Source: Variovorax sp. N23
GTDB lineage: Bacteria; Pseudomonadota; Gammaproteobacteria; Burkholderiales; Burkholderiaceae_C
Assembly (NCBI RefSeq): GCF_025486315.1
Contig: NZ_JAOOPY010000017.1
Coordinates: 1 to 64,000, forward strand
Direction of reading: 5' to 3'
DNA length: 64,000 bases
Shown: in pieces, positions 32,569 through 46,441 of the stretch
Layout: every line of letters starts with the position of its first letter
Numbering within the stretch: the stretch's first letter is position 1
Notes under the pieces: generated by a model
Database searches by the model: none
Told to the model about the DNA's origin: nothing
The model's input: the letters and a program-made list of their open reading frames with translations, nothing else
Program-made: the position numbers and the translations under genes

Positions 32569-33023
32569 ATGAGCTTCGGCCGCACGTCGCTCGGGTCCGG
32601 TGCCAGCGGCAGCCGCGCGACCGGCGGCGGCGGGCAGCGGCCGATGTCCGACATCAACGTGACGCCGCTGGTCGACGTGATGCTGGTGCTGCTGGTGATC
32701 TTCATCATCACGGCGCCGCTGATGGCGAGCTCGATCCGCCTCGACCTGCCGCGCACCGATGCCGGCAAGACGGGCGATGTGCCGAAGTCCGTCAGCGTGG
32801 CGGTCGACGCCAAGGGCCAGGTCTTCGTGAACGACCAGCCGGTGAGCGAGGACGAACTGGCCGCGCGCCTGGCCAGCGCCGCCGCCGCCAGCCGCGACAC
32901 CGAGGTGCAGCTGCGCGCCGACCAGACCGTGCCCTACGGCCGCATCGTCGCGCTGATGGGCATCGCCAACAAGGCGGGGCTCAGCCGCATCGGCTTCGTG
33001 ACCGAAGCCCCCGCAGCACCGCG

Positions 33024-33027
<4 letters not shown>
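32569..33027 (+). CDS. exbD: ExbD/TolR family biopolymer transport protein
   Basis: The product is 152 residues. One N-terminal span, DINVTPLVDVMLVLLVIFII, contains the essential Asp of the proton path. The periplasmic domain follows (VPKSVSVAVDAKGQVFVND, then VPYGRIVALMGIANKAGLSR). It pairs with the preceding ExbB-like gene. Its TAG stop overlaps the stop of the convergent glgP gene, leaving no room for a separate terminator. Confidence 0.88.
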
Positions 33028-35504
<2,477 letters not shown>

Positions 35505-35535
35505 GGTGGTGAGAGGGTGAGGTGAAAAGGGGGCG

Positions 35536-37004
35536 TCAGGCGAGCGATTGTTCGTACACGCCGATGTACTGTGCGGCGGCGGCCTGCCAATCGGCGGGCC
35601 GCCGCATCGCGGTGCTCCGGACCCGGCGCCAGTCGGCGGGGCGGCGGTACAGCGCGAAGGCGCGGCGCAGCGCGCGGCCGTAGCCATCGGCATCGAAGCG
35701 GTCGAAGACGAAGCCGGTGGCGTGGCCGTCGGCGATGTCTTCCAGCGTGCAGTCGACCACCGTGTCGGCCAGCCCGCCCACGCGGTGCACCAGCGGCAGG
35801 CTACCGTATTTCAGGCCGTACATCTGTGTCAGTCCGCAGGGCTCGAACATCGAGGGCACCAGGGTCACGTCGCCGGCGCCGAAGAGCCGGTGGGCGAAGC
35901 GTTCGTTGTAACCGATGGTGGTGTGCACCGACTGCGGCGCCGCCGCGGCGCGCTCGCGGAACGCGTCCTCGAGCCAGCGCTCGCCGGTACCGAGCAGCGC
36001 GAGCTGGCCGCCCTGCGCGATCAGCGCGTCGAGCCCGTCGAGCACCAGGTGCTGGCCCTTCTGCTCGGTCAGGCGGCTCACCATCACGAAGAGCGGTGCG
36101 TCGGGGTCGGTGGCCAGGCCGAGTTCCTGCTGCAGGCCGGCCTTGCACAGCGCCTTGCCGCCCGGCCGGCGCACGTCGTAGGGATGCGGCAGCAGGGCGT
36201 CGGTGCCCGGGTCCCAGACGGCGTCGTCGACCGCGTTCAGGATGCCGGTGAGCACGCCGCTGCGTCCGCGCAGCAGGCCGTCCAGGCCGCAGCCCTGTTC
36301 CGGCGTCTGGATCTCCCGCGCGTAGGTGGGGCTCACGGTGGTGAGGCGGTTCGAGAAGTAGAGCCCGGACTTCATGAACGACATCTGGCCGTGGTACTCG
36401 AGGCCGTTCACATGGAACGCCGCGGGCGGCAGGCCGAGCCCGGCGAGGTCCGAGGGCGGGAACACGCCCTGGTAGGCCAGGTTGTGCACGGTGAAGACGC
36501 TGCCGACGCGCGGCCCGCCCCGCCCGCCCGACGCGGCGTCGAAGGCCAGGTAGGCGGGCGCCAGGCCGGCGTGCCAGTCGTGGGCGTGCACCACCTCGGG
36601 CTGCCAGGCCGGATCGAGGCCGCGGGCCAGGCGGGCGGCGGCCCAGCCCAGCAGCGCGAAGCGGCGCGCGTTGTCGGCGTAGGGCTGGCGCGAAGCGTCT
36701 TCGTAGGGCGTGCCGGGCCGGTCGTAGAGCGCGGGCGCGTCGAGCACGTAGGCCGTGACGTGTGTGCCGCCCGGCGCGGCGATGCGTCCGGACAGCAGCC
36801 GGGCGCGCTGGCCCCACGGTGCCTCGATGTCGGCCACTGCGGCGGCGTCGGTGAGGCCGGCCAGGATGGACGGGAAGCCGGGCAGCAGCACGCGCACGTC
36901 CTGGCCGGCTGCCGCCAGGGCGAGCGGCAGCGCCCCAGCGACATCCGCCAGCCCGCCGGTCTTGAGAAGGGGGAAGAACTCGGCGCTGACCTGGAGGATG
37001 CGCA

Positions 37005-37005
<1 letters not shown>
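35536..37005 (-). CDS. glgA: Glycogen synthase (ADP-glucose type)
   Basis: The product is 489 residues. It extends alpha-1,4-glucan from ADP-glucose. The N-terminal loop is SAEFFPLLKTGGLADVAGAL with the KxGGL motif. VVHAHDWHAGLAPAYLAF and the C-terminal SMFEPCGLTQMYGLKYGSLP are GT5 signatures. The ATG overlaps the glgC TGA by one base (TGATG), indicating coupled translation. It works directly on the product of GlgC. Confidence 0.95.
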
Positions 37006-38309
<1,304 letters not shown>

Positions 38310-38335
38310 GTCTCTTGTCTCGCTTCCGTGGTTCG

Positions 38336-40408
<2,073 letters not shown>

Positions 40409-40442
40409 TTTTTTGTTCAGCTTATTGGCTTGGCGTGGGTCG

Positions 40443-40468
40443 CCCGGCAGGCGGTGCGGGCCGGGCGA
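40443..40468 (+). repeat. Left arm of a 26-bp perfect inverted repeat
   Basis: The 26 bases at 40443-40468, beginning CCCGGCAGGCGG, are the exact reverse complement of 40644-40669. The arms are 175 bp apart. The element sits between glgX and leuS. Confidence 0.8.
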
Positions 40469-40643
40469 CCCCGGTGCGCCGGCCGCTGCGCGGCTGCCCT
40501 GCGGTGCTCGCGCCATCGGCTGCGTCGCAGAACTCGCTGCGTTCACTTCGTTCTCTTCGCTCAGACAGCTGCGACGAGTCAGATGACGAAGCGCGCTGCG
40601 CGCGCAGCCGATGGCGCTGCGCGCCTCGGCGGCACACAGGGGA

Positions 40644-40669
40644 TCGCCCGGCCCGCACCGCCTGCCGGG
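40644..40669 (-). repeat. Right arm of the 26-bp perfect inverted repeat
   Basis: This is the reverse complement of 40443-40468. The DNA between the arms contains further self-complementary pieces (GTCGCAG with CTGCGAC, and GCGCCATCGGC with GCCGATGGCGC). The whole 227-bp unit could thus fold as one nested structure. Confidence 0.8.
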
Positions 40670-40732
40670 CTTGGGGTGGCGCAATCGCTGCGCTCGCCGG
40701 AAAAAGGTGCACAACGATCGCGTCCACGTCGG

Positions 40733-40754
40733 TGGGTGGTATGCCTTTGGGCGG
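40733..40754 (+). repeat. Left arm of a second long inverted repeat
   Basis: TGGGTGGTATGCCTTTGGGC and the next bases match the reverse complement of 40884-40906 with one mismatch. It lies directly after the first repeat unit and is separated from its partner by about 130 bp. Confidence 0.75.
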
Positions 40755-40883
40755 CTGTTGAGGCTCCGGCGAGCACCGCAGGGGCAGGCGGATCAGGGCC
40801 GCGCGTGTCTGAGCGAAGCGAGTTTGCGCGGACCCCGCCTGACGCGAGGAGCAGCAGCGAAGCCCGAAGGGCCGGAGACGTCT

Positions 40884-40906
40884 GCCGCCCAAAGGCATGC
40901 CACCCA
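40884..40906 (-). repeat. Right arm of the second long inverted repeat
   Basis: GCCGCCCAAAGGCATGCCAC and following bases mirror 40733-40754. The two repeat pairs together fill most of the 677-bp gap between glgX and leuS (40409-41085). That gap contains no supported gene and must also hold both promoters. Confidence 0.75.
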
Positions 40907-41085
40907 TCGACGCACCCCCAAGCCGCAGAACACCAGATACGTATCGCTTCATCGCTCTCCCGGAAGACGTTTTCATTGTGCATTCGAAATTCGCCCCCAA
41001 GCCCTCCGAGCCGCCCCGGCCCGCCGCAGCCGCGATAATCCGCGTTCCCCCGGCCGACCGAGCGCCGGGCCGTTGCCAAAGCCTC

Positions 41086-43731
41086 ATGAACCCCAGCTAC
41101 CAACCCGCCGACGTCGAGTCCGCCGCCCAGGCCCACTGGACCGCGTCCGACGCCTATCGTGTCATCGAAAACGCGCGTGACGCGCGGGGCCATCCCAAGA
41201 AGAAGTACTACGCCTGCTCGATGCTGCCCTACCCCAGCGGCAAGCTGCACATGGGCCATGTGCGCAACTACACGATCAACGACATGCTCACGCGCTATCT
41301 GCGCATGTCGGGCTACAACGTGCTCATGCCCATGGGCTGGGACGCCTTCGGCCTGCCGGCCGAGAACGCGGCGCTGAAGAACGGCGTGCCGCCGGCCAAG
41401 TGGACCTACGAGAACATCGACTACATGCGCGGCCAGCTCCAGGCGATGGGCCTGGCGATCGACTGGAGCCGCGAGGTCGCGACCTGCGACCCGGCCTACT
41501 ACAAGTGGAACCAGTGGCTGTTCCTGAAGATGCTCGAGAAGGGCATCGCCTACCGCAAGACCCAGGTCGTCAACTGGGACCCGGTCGACCAGACCGTGCT
41601 GGCCAACGAGCAGGTGATCGACGGCAAGGGCTGGCGCACCGGTGCCACGGTCGAGCGCCGCGAGATCCCGGGCTACTACCTGAAGATCAGCGACTACGCC
41701 CCCGAACTGCTCGAGCACACCCAGCACAAGCTGCCGGGCTGGCCCGAGCGCGTGAAGCTGATGCAGGAGAACTGGATCGGCAAGAGCGAAGGCGTGCGCT
41801 TCGCCTTCACGCACGACATCCAGGGTGACGATGGCCAGGCGATCCAGGATGGCCGCCTGTACGTCTTCACGACGCGCGCCGACACCATCATGGGCGTGAC
41901 CTTCTGCGCCGTGGCGCCCGAGCATCCGCTGGCGCTGCACGCCGCCAAGCGCGACCCGAAGGTCGCCGCCTTCATCGCCGAGGCCAAGGCCGGCGGCACC
42001 ACCGAGGCCGAACTCGCCACGCAGGAGAAGAAGGGCGTGCCGACCGGCCTGACGGTGACGCACCCGATCACCGACGAGCCCGTGCCGGTGTGGGTCGGCA
42101 ACTACGTGCTGATGAGCTACGGCGACGGTGCCGTGATGGGCGTGCCGGCGCACGACGAGCGCGACTTCGCCTTCGCCAACAAGTACGGCATCGAGATCAT
42201 CCAGGTGGTGCTGGTCGACGGCGAGCCGCAGTTCGACTACCACCGGTGGCAGGACTGGTACGCCGACAAGACGCGCGGCGTGACCATCAACTCCGACAAC
42301 TTCAGCGGCATGTCCTTCAAGGAAGCCGTGGCCGCCGTGGCGCACGCGCTCGCGCAGAAGGGCCTGGGCGAGCTCAAGACCACCTGGCGCCTGCGCGACT
42401 GGGGCGTGAGCCGCCAGCGCTACTGGGGCACGCCGATCCCGATCATCCATTGCGACGAGCACGGGGCCGTGCCGGTGCCGGAGAAGGACCTGCCGGTCGT
42501 GCTGCCGACCGACTGCGTGCCCGACGGTTCGGGCAACCCGCTGCTCAAGCACGAAGGCTTCCATGCCGGCGTGGTGTGCCCGGTGTGCGGCAAGCCCGCC
42601 CGCCGCGAGACGGACACGATGGACACTTTCGTCGATTCGTCCTGGTACTTCATGCGCTACTGCGACCCGAAGAACGACCAGGCGATGGTCGGCGAGGGCG
42701 CGAAGTACTGGATGCCGATGGACCAGTACATCGGCGGCATCGAGCATGCGATCCTGCATTTGCTGTACGCGCGCTTCTGGACCAAGGTCATGCGCGACCT
42801 CGGCCTGGTGAGCTGCGACGAGCCCTTCGCCAAGCTGCTCACGCAGGGCATGGTGCTCAACCACATCTACTACCGGCGCGGCCCGTCGGGCGGCAAGGAC
42901 TACTTCCCGCCGCTCGAAGTCACGCCGGTGCTCGATGCGCAGGGCCGCATCGTCGGCGGTACGCTGGCCGACGGCTCGTCGGTCGAGTACGGCGGCGTCG
43001 GCAAGATGGGCAAGAGCGAACGCAACGGTGTCGATCCGCAGGACCTGATCGAGAAATACGGCGCCGACACGGCGCGCCTGTACACCATGTTCACCGCGCC
43101 GCCCGAAGCCACGCTGGAGTGGAACGACGCCGCGGTCGAGGGCAGCTTCCGTTTCCTGCGCCGCGTCTGGAATTTCGGCGTGGCGCTGCAGGCCGCGCCG
43201 CAGCCCGCGGCCACCACCGAGTTCGGCAAGGACGCCAAGGCGCTGCGCCGCGAGGTGCACACCGTGCTGCGCCAGGTCGACTACGACTACCAGCGCATGC
43301 AATACAACACGGTGGTGTCGGGCGCGATGAAGCTGCTCAATGCGCTCGAAGGCTTCAAGTCGAGCGGCGCCGCTGGCGATGCCACCGCGCTGCGCGAGGG
43401 TTTCGGCATCCTGCTGCGCGTGCTGTACCCGGCCACGCCGCACATCGCGCAGCAGCTCTGGTCGCAGCTGGGCTATGTCGAGCCATTCGGCGAATTGCTC
43501 GACGCGCCCTGGCCGGCGGTCGACACGGCAGCGCTGGCGCAGGACGAGATCGAGCTCATGCTGCAGATCAACGGCAAGCTGCGCGGCAAGGTCGTGGTGC
43601 CGGCCGGCGCGTCGAAGGACGAGATCGAGGCGCTCGCGCTGGCGTGCGACGACTTCGTGCTGCATGCGCAGGGCGCCGCGCCCAAGCGTGTGATCGTGGT
43701 GCCGGGCCGGCTCGTCAACGTGGTGATCTGA
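41086..43731 (+). CDS. leuS: Leucyl-tRNA synthetase
   Basis: The product is 881 residues. It charges tRNA-Leu and edits mischarged products. The HIGH motif appears as HMGH at residues 55-58. The editing domain includes TTRADTIMGVTFCAVAPEHP. The class I KMSKS loop reads KMGKS at residues 640-644, a Ser-to-Gly change in the consensus. WDAFGLPAENAA and RDWGVSRQRYWGTPIP are LeuRS signatures. ATG 41086 starts the conserved sequence NPSYQPADVE. lptE follows after 4 bp. Confidence 0.96.
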   Translation: MNPSYQPADVESAAQAHWTASDAYRVIENARDARGHPKKKYYACSMLPYPSGKLHMGHVRNYTINDMLTRYLRMSGYNVLMPMGWDAFGLPAENAALKNGVPPAKWTYENIDYMRGQLQAMGLAIDWSREVATCDPAYYKWNQWLFLKMLEKGIAYRKTQVVNWDPVDQTVLANEQVIDGKGWRTGATVERREIPGYYLKISDYAPELLEHTQHKLPGWPERVKLMQENWIGKSEGVRFAFTHDIQGDDGQAIQDGRLYVFTTRADTIMGVTFCAVAPEHPLALHAAKRDPKVAAFIAEAKAGGTTEAELATQEKKGVPTGLTVTHPITDEPVPVWVGNYVLMSYGDGAVMGVPAHDERDFAFANKYGIEIIQVVLVDGEPQFDYHRWQDWYADKTRGVTINSDNFSGMSFKEAVAAVAHALAQKGLGELKTTWRLRDWGVSRQRYWGTPIPIIHCDEHGAVPVPEKDLPVVLPTDCVPDGSGNPLLKHEGFHAGVVCPVCGKPARRETDTMDTFVDSSWYFMRYCDPKNDQAMVGEGAKYWMPMDQYIGGIEHAILHLLYARFWTKVMRDLGLVSCDEPFAKLLTQGMVLNHIYYRRGPSGGKDYFPPLEVTPVLDAQGRIVGGTLADGSSVEYGGVGKMGKSERNGVDPQDLIEKYGADTARLYTMFTAPPEATLEWNDAAVEGSFRFLRRVWNFGVALQAAPQPAATTEFGKDAKALRREVHTVLRQVDYDYQRMQYNTVVSGAMKLLNALEGFKSSGAAGDATALREGFGILLRVLYPATPHIAQQLWSQLGYVEPFGELLDAPWPAVDTAALAQDEIELMLQINGKLRGKVVVPAGASKDEIEALALACDDFVLHAQGAAPKRVIVVPGRLVNVVI

Positions 43732-43735
43732 CCGA

Positions 43736-44239
43736 ATGAACAAGACAACTGCTTCCCGCCGTCGCTTCCTGGCCGCCGGCACCGCGCTGCTCGGCCTCGC
43801 CGGTTGCGGCTTCGAACTGCGCAAGGCGCCGGTCTTCGCCTTCAAGAGCCTGGTGCTGCCGGGTCGCTCGGCCTTCACCGTCTACCTGCGCCGCAACATC
43901 GCGGCGGCCGGCACGGTCGAACTTCTGCCGCCCGAACGCACTTCCGAAGCCGACGCGGTGCTCGACATCCTCGGCGAGAACCGCGAACGTGTCGTGCTGT
44001 CGACCAACGCCGCGGGCGAAGTGCGCGAGCTCGAGCTGCGGCTGACGGTGCGCTTCCGGCTACGCACGCCGGCCGGCAAGGAACTGCTGGTGGCGGACAT
44101 CTCGCAGAAGCGCGACCTGACCTACAGCGAAACCAACGCGCTCGCCAAGGAAGGCGAAGCCGAGCTGCTCTACCGCGACATGCAGAACGACGTGGCGCAG
44201 CAGCTGCTGCGACGCATGGCCGCGGTCAAGGACCTCTAG
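43736..44239 (+). CDS. lptE: LPS-assembly lipoprotein LptE
   Basis: The product is 167 residues. A Tat-like/lipoprotein signal, TASRRRFLAAGTALLGLAGC, ends in the lipobox LAGC. The mature part starts GFELRKAPVFAFKSL and contains the alternating strands of LptE, the plug of the outer-membrane LPS translocon LptD. It lies between leuS and holA, a placement conserved in many proteobacteria (leuS-lptE-holA in E. coli too). Confidence 0.93.
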   Translation: MNKTTASRRRFLAAGTALLGLAGCGFELRKAPVFAFKSLVLPGRSAFTVYLRRNIAAAGTVELLPPERTSEADAVLDILGENRERVVLSTNAAGEVRELELRLTVRFRLRTPAGKELLVADISQKRDLTYSETNALAKEGEAELLYRDMQNDVAQQLLRRMAAVKDL

Positions 44240-44247
44240 GCGCACGC

Positions 44248-45309
44248 ATGCAGCTCGCGGCCGCCCAGCTGTCGGCGCATCTCGGCAAGGGGTTGCGCGC
44301 GCTCTACACGATCCACGGCGACGAGCCGCTGCTCGCGCAGGAGGCCGCCGATGCCATCCGCGCCGCGGCGCGCGCGCAGGGCTACACCGAGCGCAGTTCG
44401 TACACCGTGGCCGGTGCGCATTTCGACTGGAGCGCGGTGCTGGCGGCCGGCGGCTCGCTCAGCCTCTTCGCCGACAAGCAGATCGTCGAGGTCCGCATTC
44501 CTTCGGGCAAGCCCGGCAAGGACGGCAGCGCCGCGCTGCAGCGCATCGCCGAGGGCGCGGCCGGCAACGACAGCACGTTGACGCTGGTGCTGCTGCCCCG
44601 CCTGGACCGTGCCACCCGTACCGGCGCATGGTTTACCGCGCTCGAGAACAACGGCGTCAGCCTGCAGGTCGACCCGGTCGAGCGGGCCGCGCTGCCGCAG
44701 TGGATCGCGCAGCGCCTGGCGCTGCAGGGCCAGCGCGTGAAGGGCGGCGAGGAGGGCCAGCGCACGCTGCAGTTCTTCGCCGATCGCGTCGAAGGCAACC
44801 TGCTCGCGGCGCACCAGGAAGTCCAGAAGCTCGCGCTGCTGCACCCGGCCGGCGAGCTGGGCTGGGAGCAGGTCGAAGCGGCCGTCAACAACGTGGCGCG
44901 CTACGACGTCTTCAAGCTGTCCGACGCGGTGCTGGCCGGCAACCCGGTGCGCGTGGCGCGCATGCTCGACGGCCTGCGCGCCGAGGGCGAGGCCGAGGTG
45001 CTGGTGCACTACACGCTGGCCGAGGACATCCGCGCGCTCAAGCGCGTGCGCGACGCGATGAACGCCGGCCGCCCGCTGCCGATGGCACTGCGCGAGAACC
45101 GCATCTGGGGCGCCAAGGAGCAGGCCTTCGAGCGCGTGCTGCCGCGGCTCGACGACCGCGCGCTGGCGCGCCTGCTGAAGGCGGCGCACACGGTCGACGG
45201 CATCGTCAAGGGCCTGAAGCAACCCGACTGGCCGGCCAGCGGCTGGCAGGCGCTGCATCGGCTGGCGCTGATGCTGTGCCGGGCCTGCATGACGCCCGCG
45301 CGCGGCTGA
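44248..45309 (+). CDS. holA: DNA polymerase III delta subunit
   Basis: The product is 353 residues. It is the subunit of the clamp loader that opens the beta clamp. It begins QLSAHLGKGLRALYTIHGDE, with the usual GDEPLLAQEA segment, and LFADKQIVEVRIPSGKPGKDG marks the N-terminal AAA-like domain. The C-terminal helical collar includes LAGNPVRVARMLDGLRAEGE. It ends 27 bp from the convergent SCO gene. ATG 44248 is 8 bp past the lptE stop. Confidence 0.95.
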   Translation: MQLAAAQLSAHLGKGLRALYTIHGDEPLLAQEAADAIRAAARAQGYTERSSYTVAGAHFDWSAVLAAGGSLSLFADKQIVEVRIPSGKPGKDGSAALQRIAEGAAGNDSTLTLVLLPRLDRATRTGAWFTALENNGVSLQVDPVERAALPQWIAQRLALQGQRVKGGEEGQRTLQFFADRVEGNLLAAHQEVQKLALLHPAGELGWEQVEAAVNNVARYDVFKLSDAVLAGNPVRVARMLDGLRAEGEAEVLVHYTLAEDIRALKRVRDAMNAGRPLPMALRENRIWGAKEQAFERVLPRLDDRALARLLKAAHTVDGIVKGLKQPDWPASGWQALHRLALMLCRACMTPARG

Positions 45310-45336
45310 GCGCGCGCTACCTTCTGCGCGCGGCCC

Positions 45337-45948
45337 TCAGCCCTGGCCGCGCAGCCATCGCAGCGCGTCGATCACCTCCGTCGTCGGCGGCAGGTCGGCG
45401 GTCCGCCAGACCAGACGGGCCTCGCGGTCGAACAGGCTCAGGCGACCGGAATGCCGGTCGCCGGTCGATGCAGTCGCCGGCAGGCCATCGCGGCCCAGCA
45501 GGGTGAGCAGCCGATCGAGGTCGGCGGGCGCCGGTGCCGCCGCGCGCCAGGCCGGCCCGGCCGCGAAGCGCCCCAGCCAGGCATGCAGCGCCTTCGGGTC
45601 GTCGCCGAGCGGATCGATGCTCAGCGACAGCAGCTGCACGTCGGCCATGCCGCGCACGGGCAGCGTGGCCTGCAGCGAGGCGAACAGCACCCCCTGCAGC
45701 GGGCAGATCGCGCTGCAGCCGGTGAACATCAACTGCACGACCGTGGCGTGCCCGCGCAGGGCGTCGGTCAGGGTGGTTGCGCGGCCGTCGTGGCCCCGCA
45801 GGCGCAGCGCCGGCGCGGCGATCGGCGGGCGGACGCGGCCGATGTCGTCGGCGTGCACGTGCATCGCCGCGCCACCGAACGCGGCGACGCCGGCCTGCAG
45901 GAGCTGCCGGCGGGAGATCGCGCCGGCGGGGGCACCTGTCGTGTTCAT
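45337..45948 (-). CDS. SCO1/SenC-family copper chaperone
   Basis: The product is 203 residues with a twin-arginine-type signal (ISRRQLLQAGVAAFGGAAM). The thioredoxin-like domain carries the copper-binding Cys-x-x-x-Cys in MFTGCSAICPLQG (Cys78, Cys82) and the third ligand His166 in STGDRHSGRLSLF. SCO proteins deliver copper to CuA of cytochrome oxidase or to other cuproenzymes. Here the gene is the last of an operon with cytochrome c and a copper radical oxidase (ATGA overlap), so metallation of that oxidase is the likely role. Confidence 0.88.
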   Translation of the reverse strand: MNTTGAPAGAISRRQLLQAGVAAFGGAAMHVHADDIGRVRPPIAAPALRLRGHDGRATTLTDALRGHATVVQLMFTGCSAICPLQGVLFASLQATLPVRGMADVQLLSLSIDPLGDDPKALHAWLGRFAAGPAWRAAAPAPADLDRLLTLLGRDGLPATASTGDRHSGRLSLFDREARLVWRTADLPPTTEVIDALRWLRGQG

Positions 45949-46421
45949 GCGGGGCCCTGTGTGAGGTAGGTCCAGAGTGCTTCGCAGCGCGCGTCGTCGA
46001 TCGCGAAGCGCGGCATGCTGCGCGGCAGCACCACATGGGACGGGTCGACGCCGGTGCGCAGGGCGCGGCAGAAGGTCGCGAGCTCGTAGGCCACGGGCGG
46101 GCCACCGCGGCGTGGCAGTGCGTCGCGCAGGGACGCGCGGTCCAGCAGCGGGCCGAACGACGTCGCTCTGCCGGGCGCGTCGCGCCCGGGGCCGGTGTGG
46201 CACTGGCTGCAGCGCACGCTGCCCGAGGGCAAGGCGGTGGCATGGTCGGCCAGGGTGGCGTCGAGCGCCTCGCGGCCGTCGAAGAGCCGGGCGCCCTGGG
46301 CGCTGCGCGCGGAGGGGGCGTCCCGCTCGATCGGGACGCGGGGCAAGGCCCCGTAGACGAGCGCGGCAACCAGCGCCGCCGCCAGCAGAAGCGCCGACCG
46401 GTGGCGCCACGCGCCGGCCAT
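45945..46421 (-). CDS. Membrane-anchored c-type cytochrome
   Basis: The product is 158 residues. An uncleaved N-terminal span (SALLLAAALVAALVYGAL) follows the charged start WRHR. The haem motif CSQCH is at residues 71-75, and Met136 in LPRSMPRFAIDD is the probable distal ligand. Two extra Cys (118 and 146) could form a disulfide. Its stop overlaps the SCO ATG, and it begins 20 bp after the oxidase stop. A role as electron acceptor for, or reductant of, the oxidase is inferred. ATG 46421 is preferred over GTG 46436. Confidence 0.8.
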   Translation of the reverse strand: MAGAWRHRSALLLAAALVAALVYGALPRVPIERDAPSARSAQGARLFDGREALDATLADHATALPSGSVRCSQCHTGPGRDAPGRATSFGPLLDRASLRDALPRRGGPPVAYELATFCRALRTGVDPSHVVLPRSMPRFAIDDARCEALWTYLTQGPA

Positions 46422-46441
46422 GGCAGGCGATGCCACGGCCG

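Noticed and set aside
40579..43878. A 1099-codon open frame antisense to leuS and lptE
   Set aside because: It spans two well-identified genes and the repeat region, and its product is His/Arg/Gln-rich noise.
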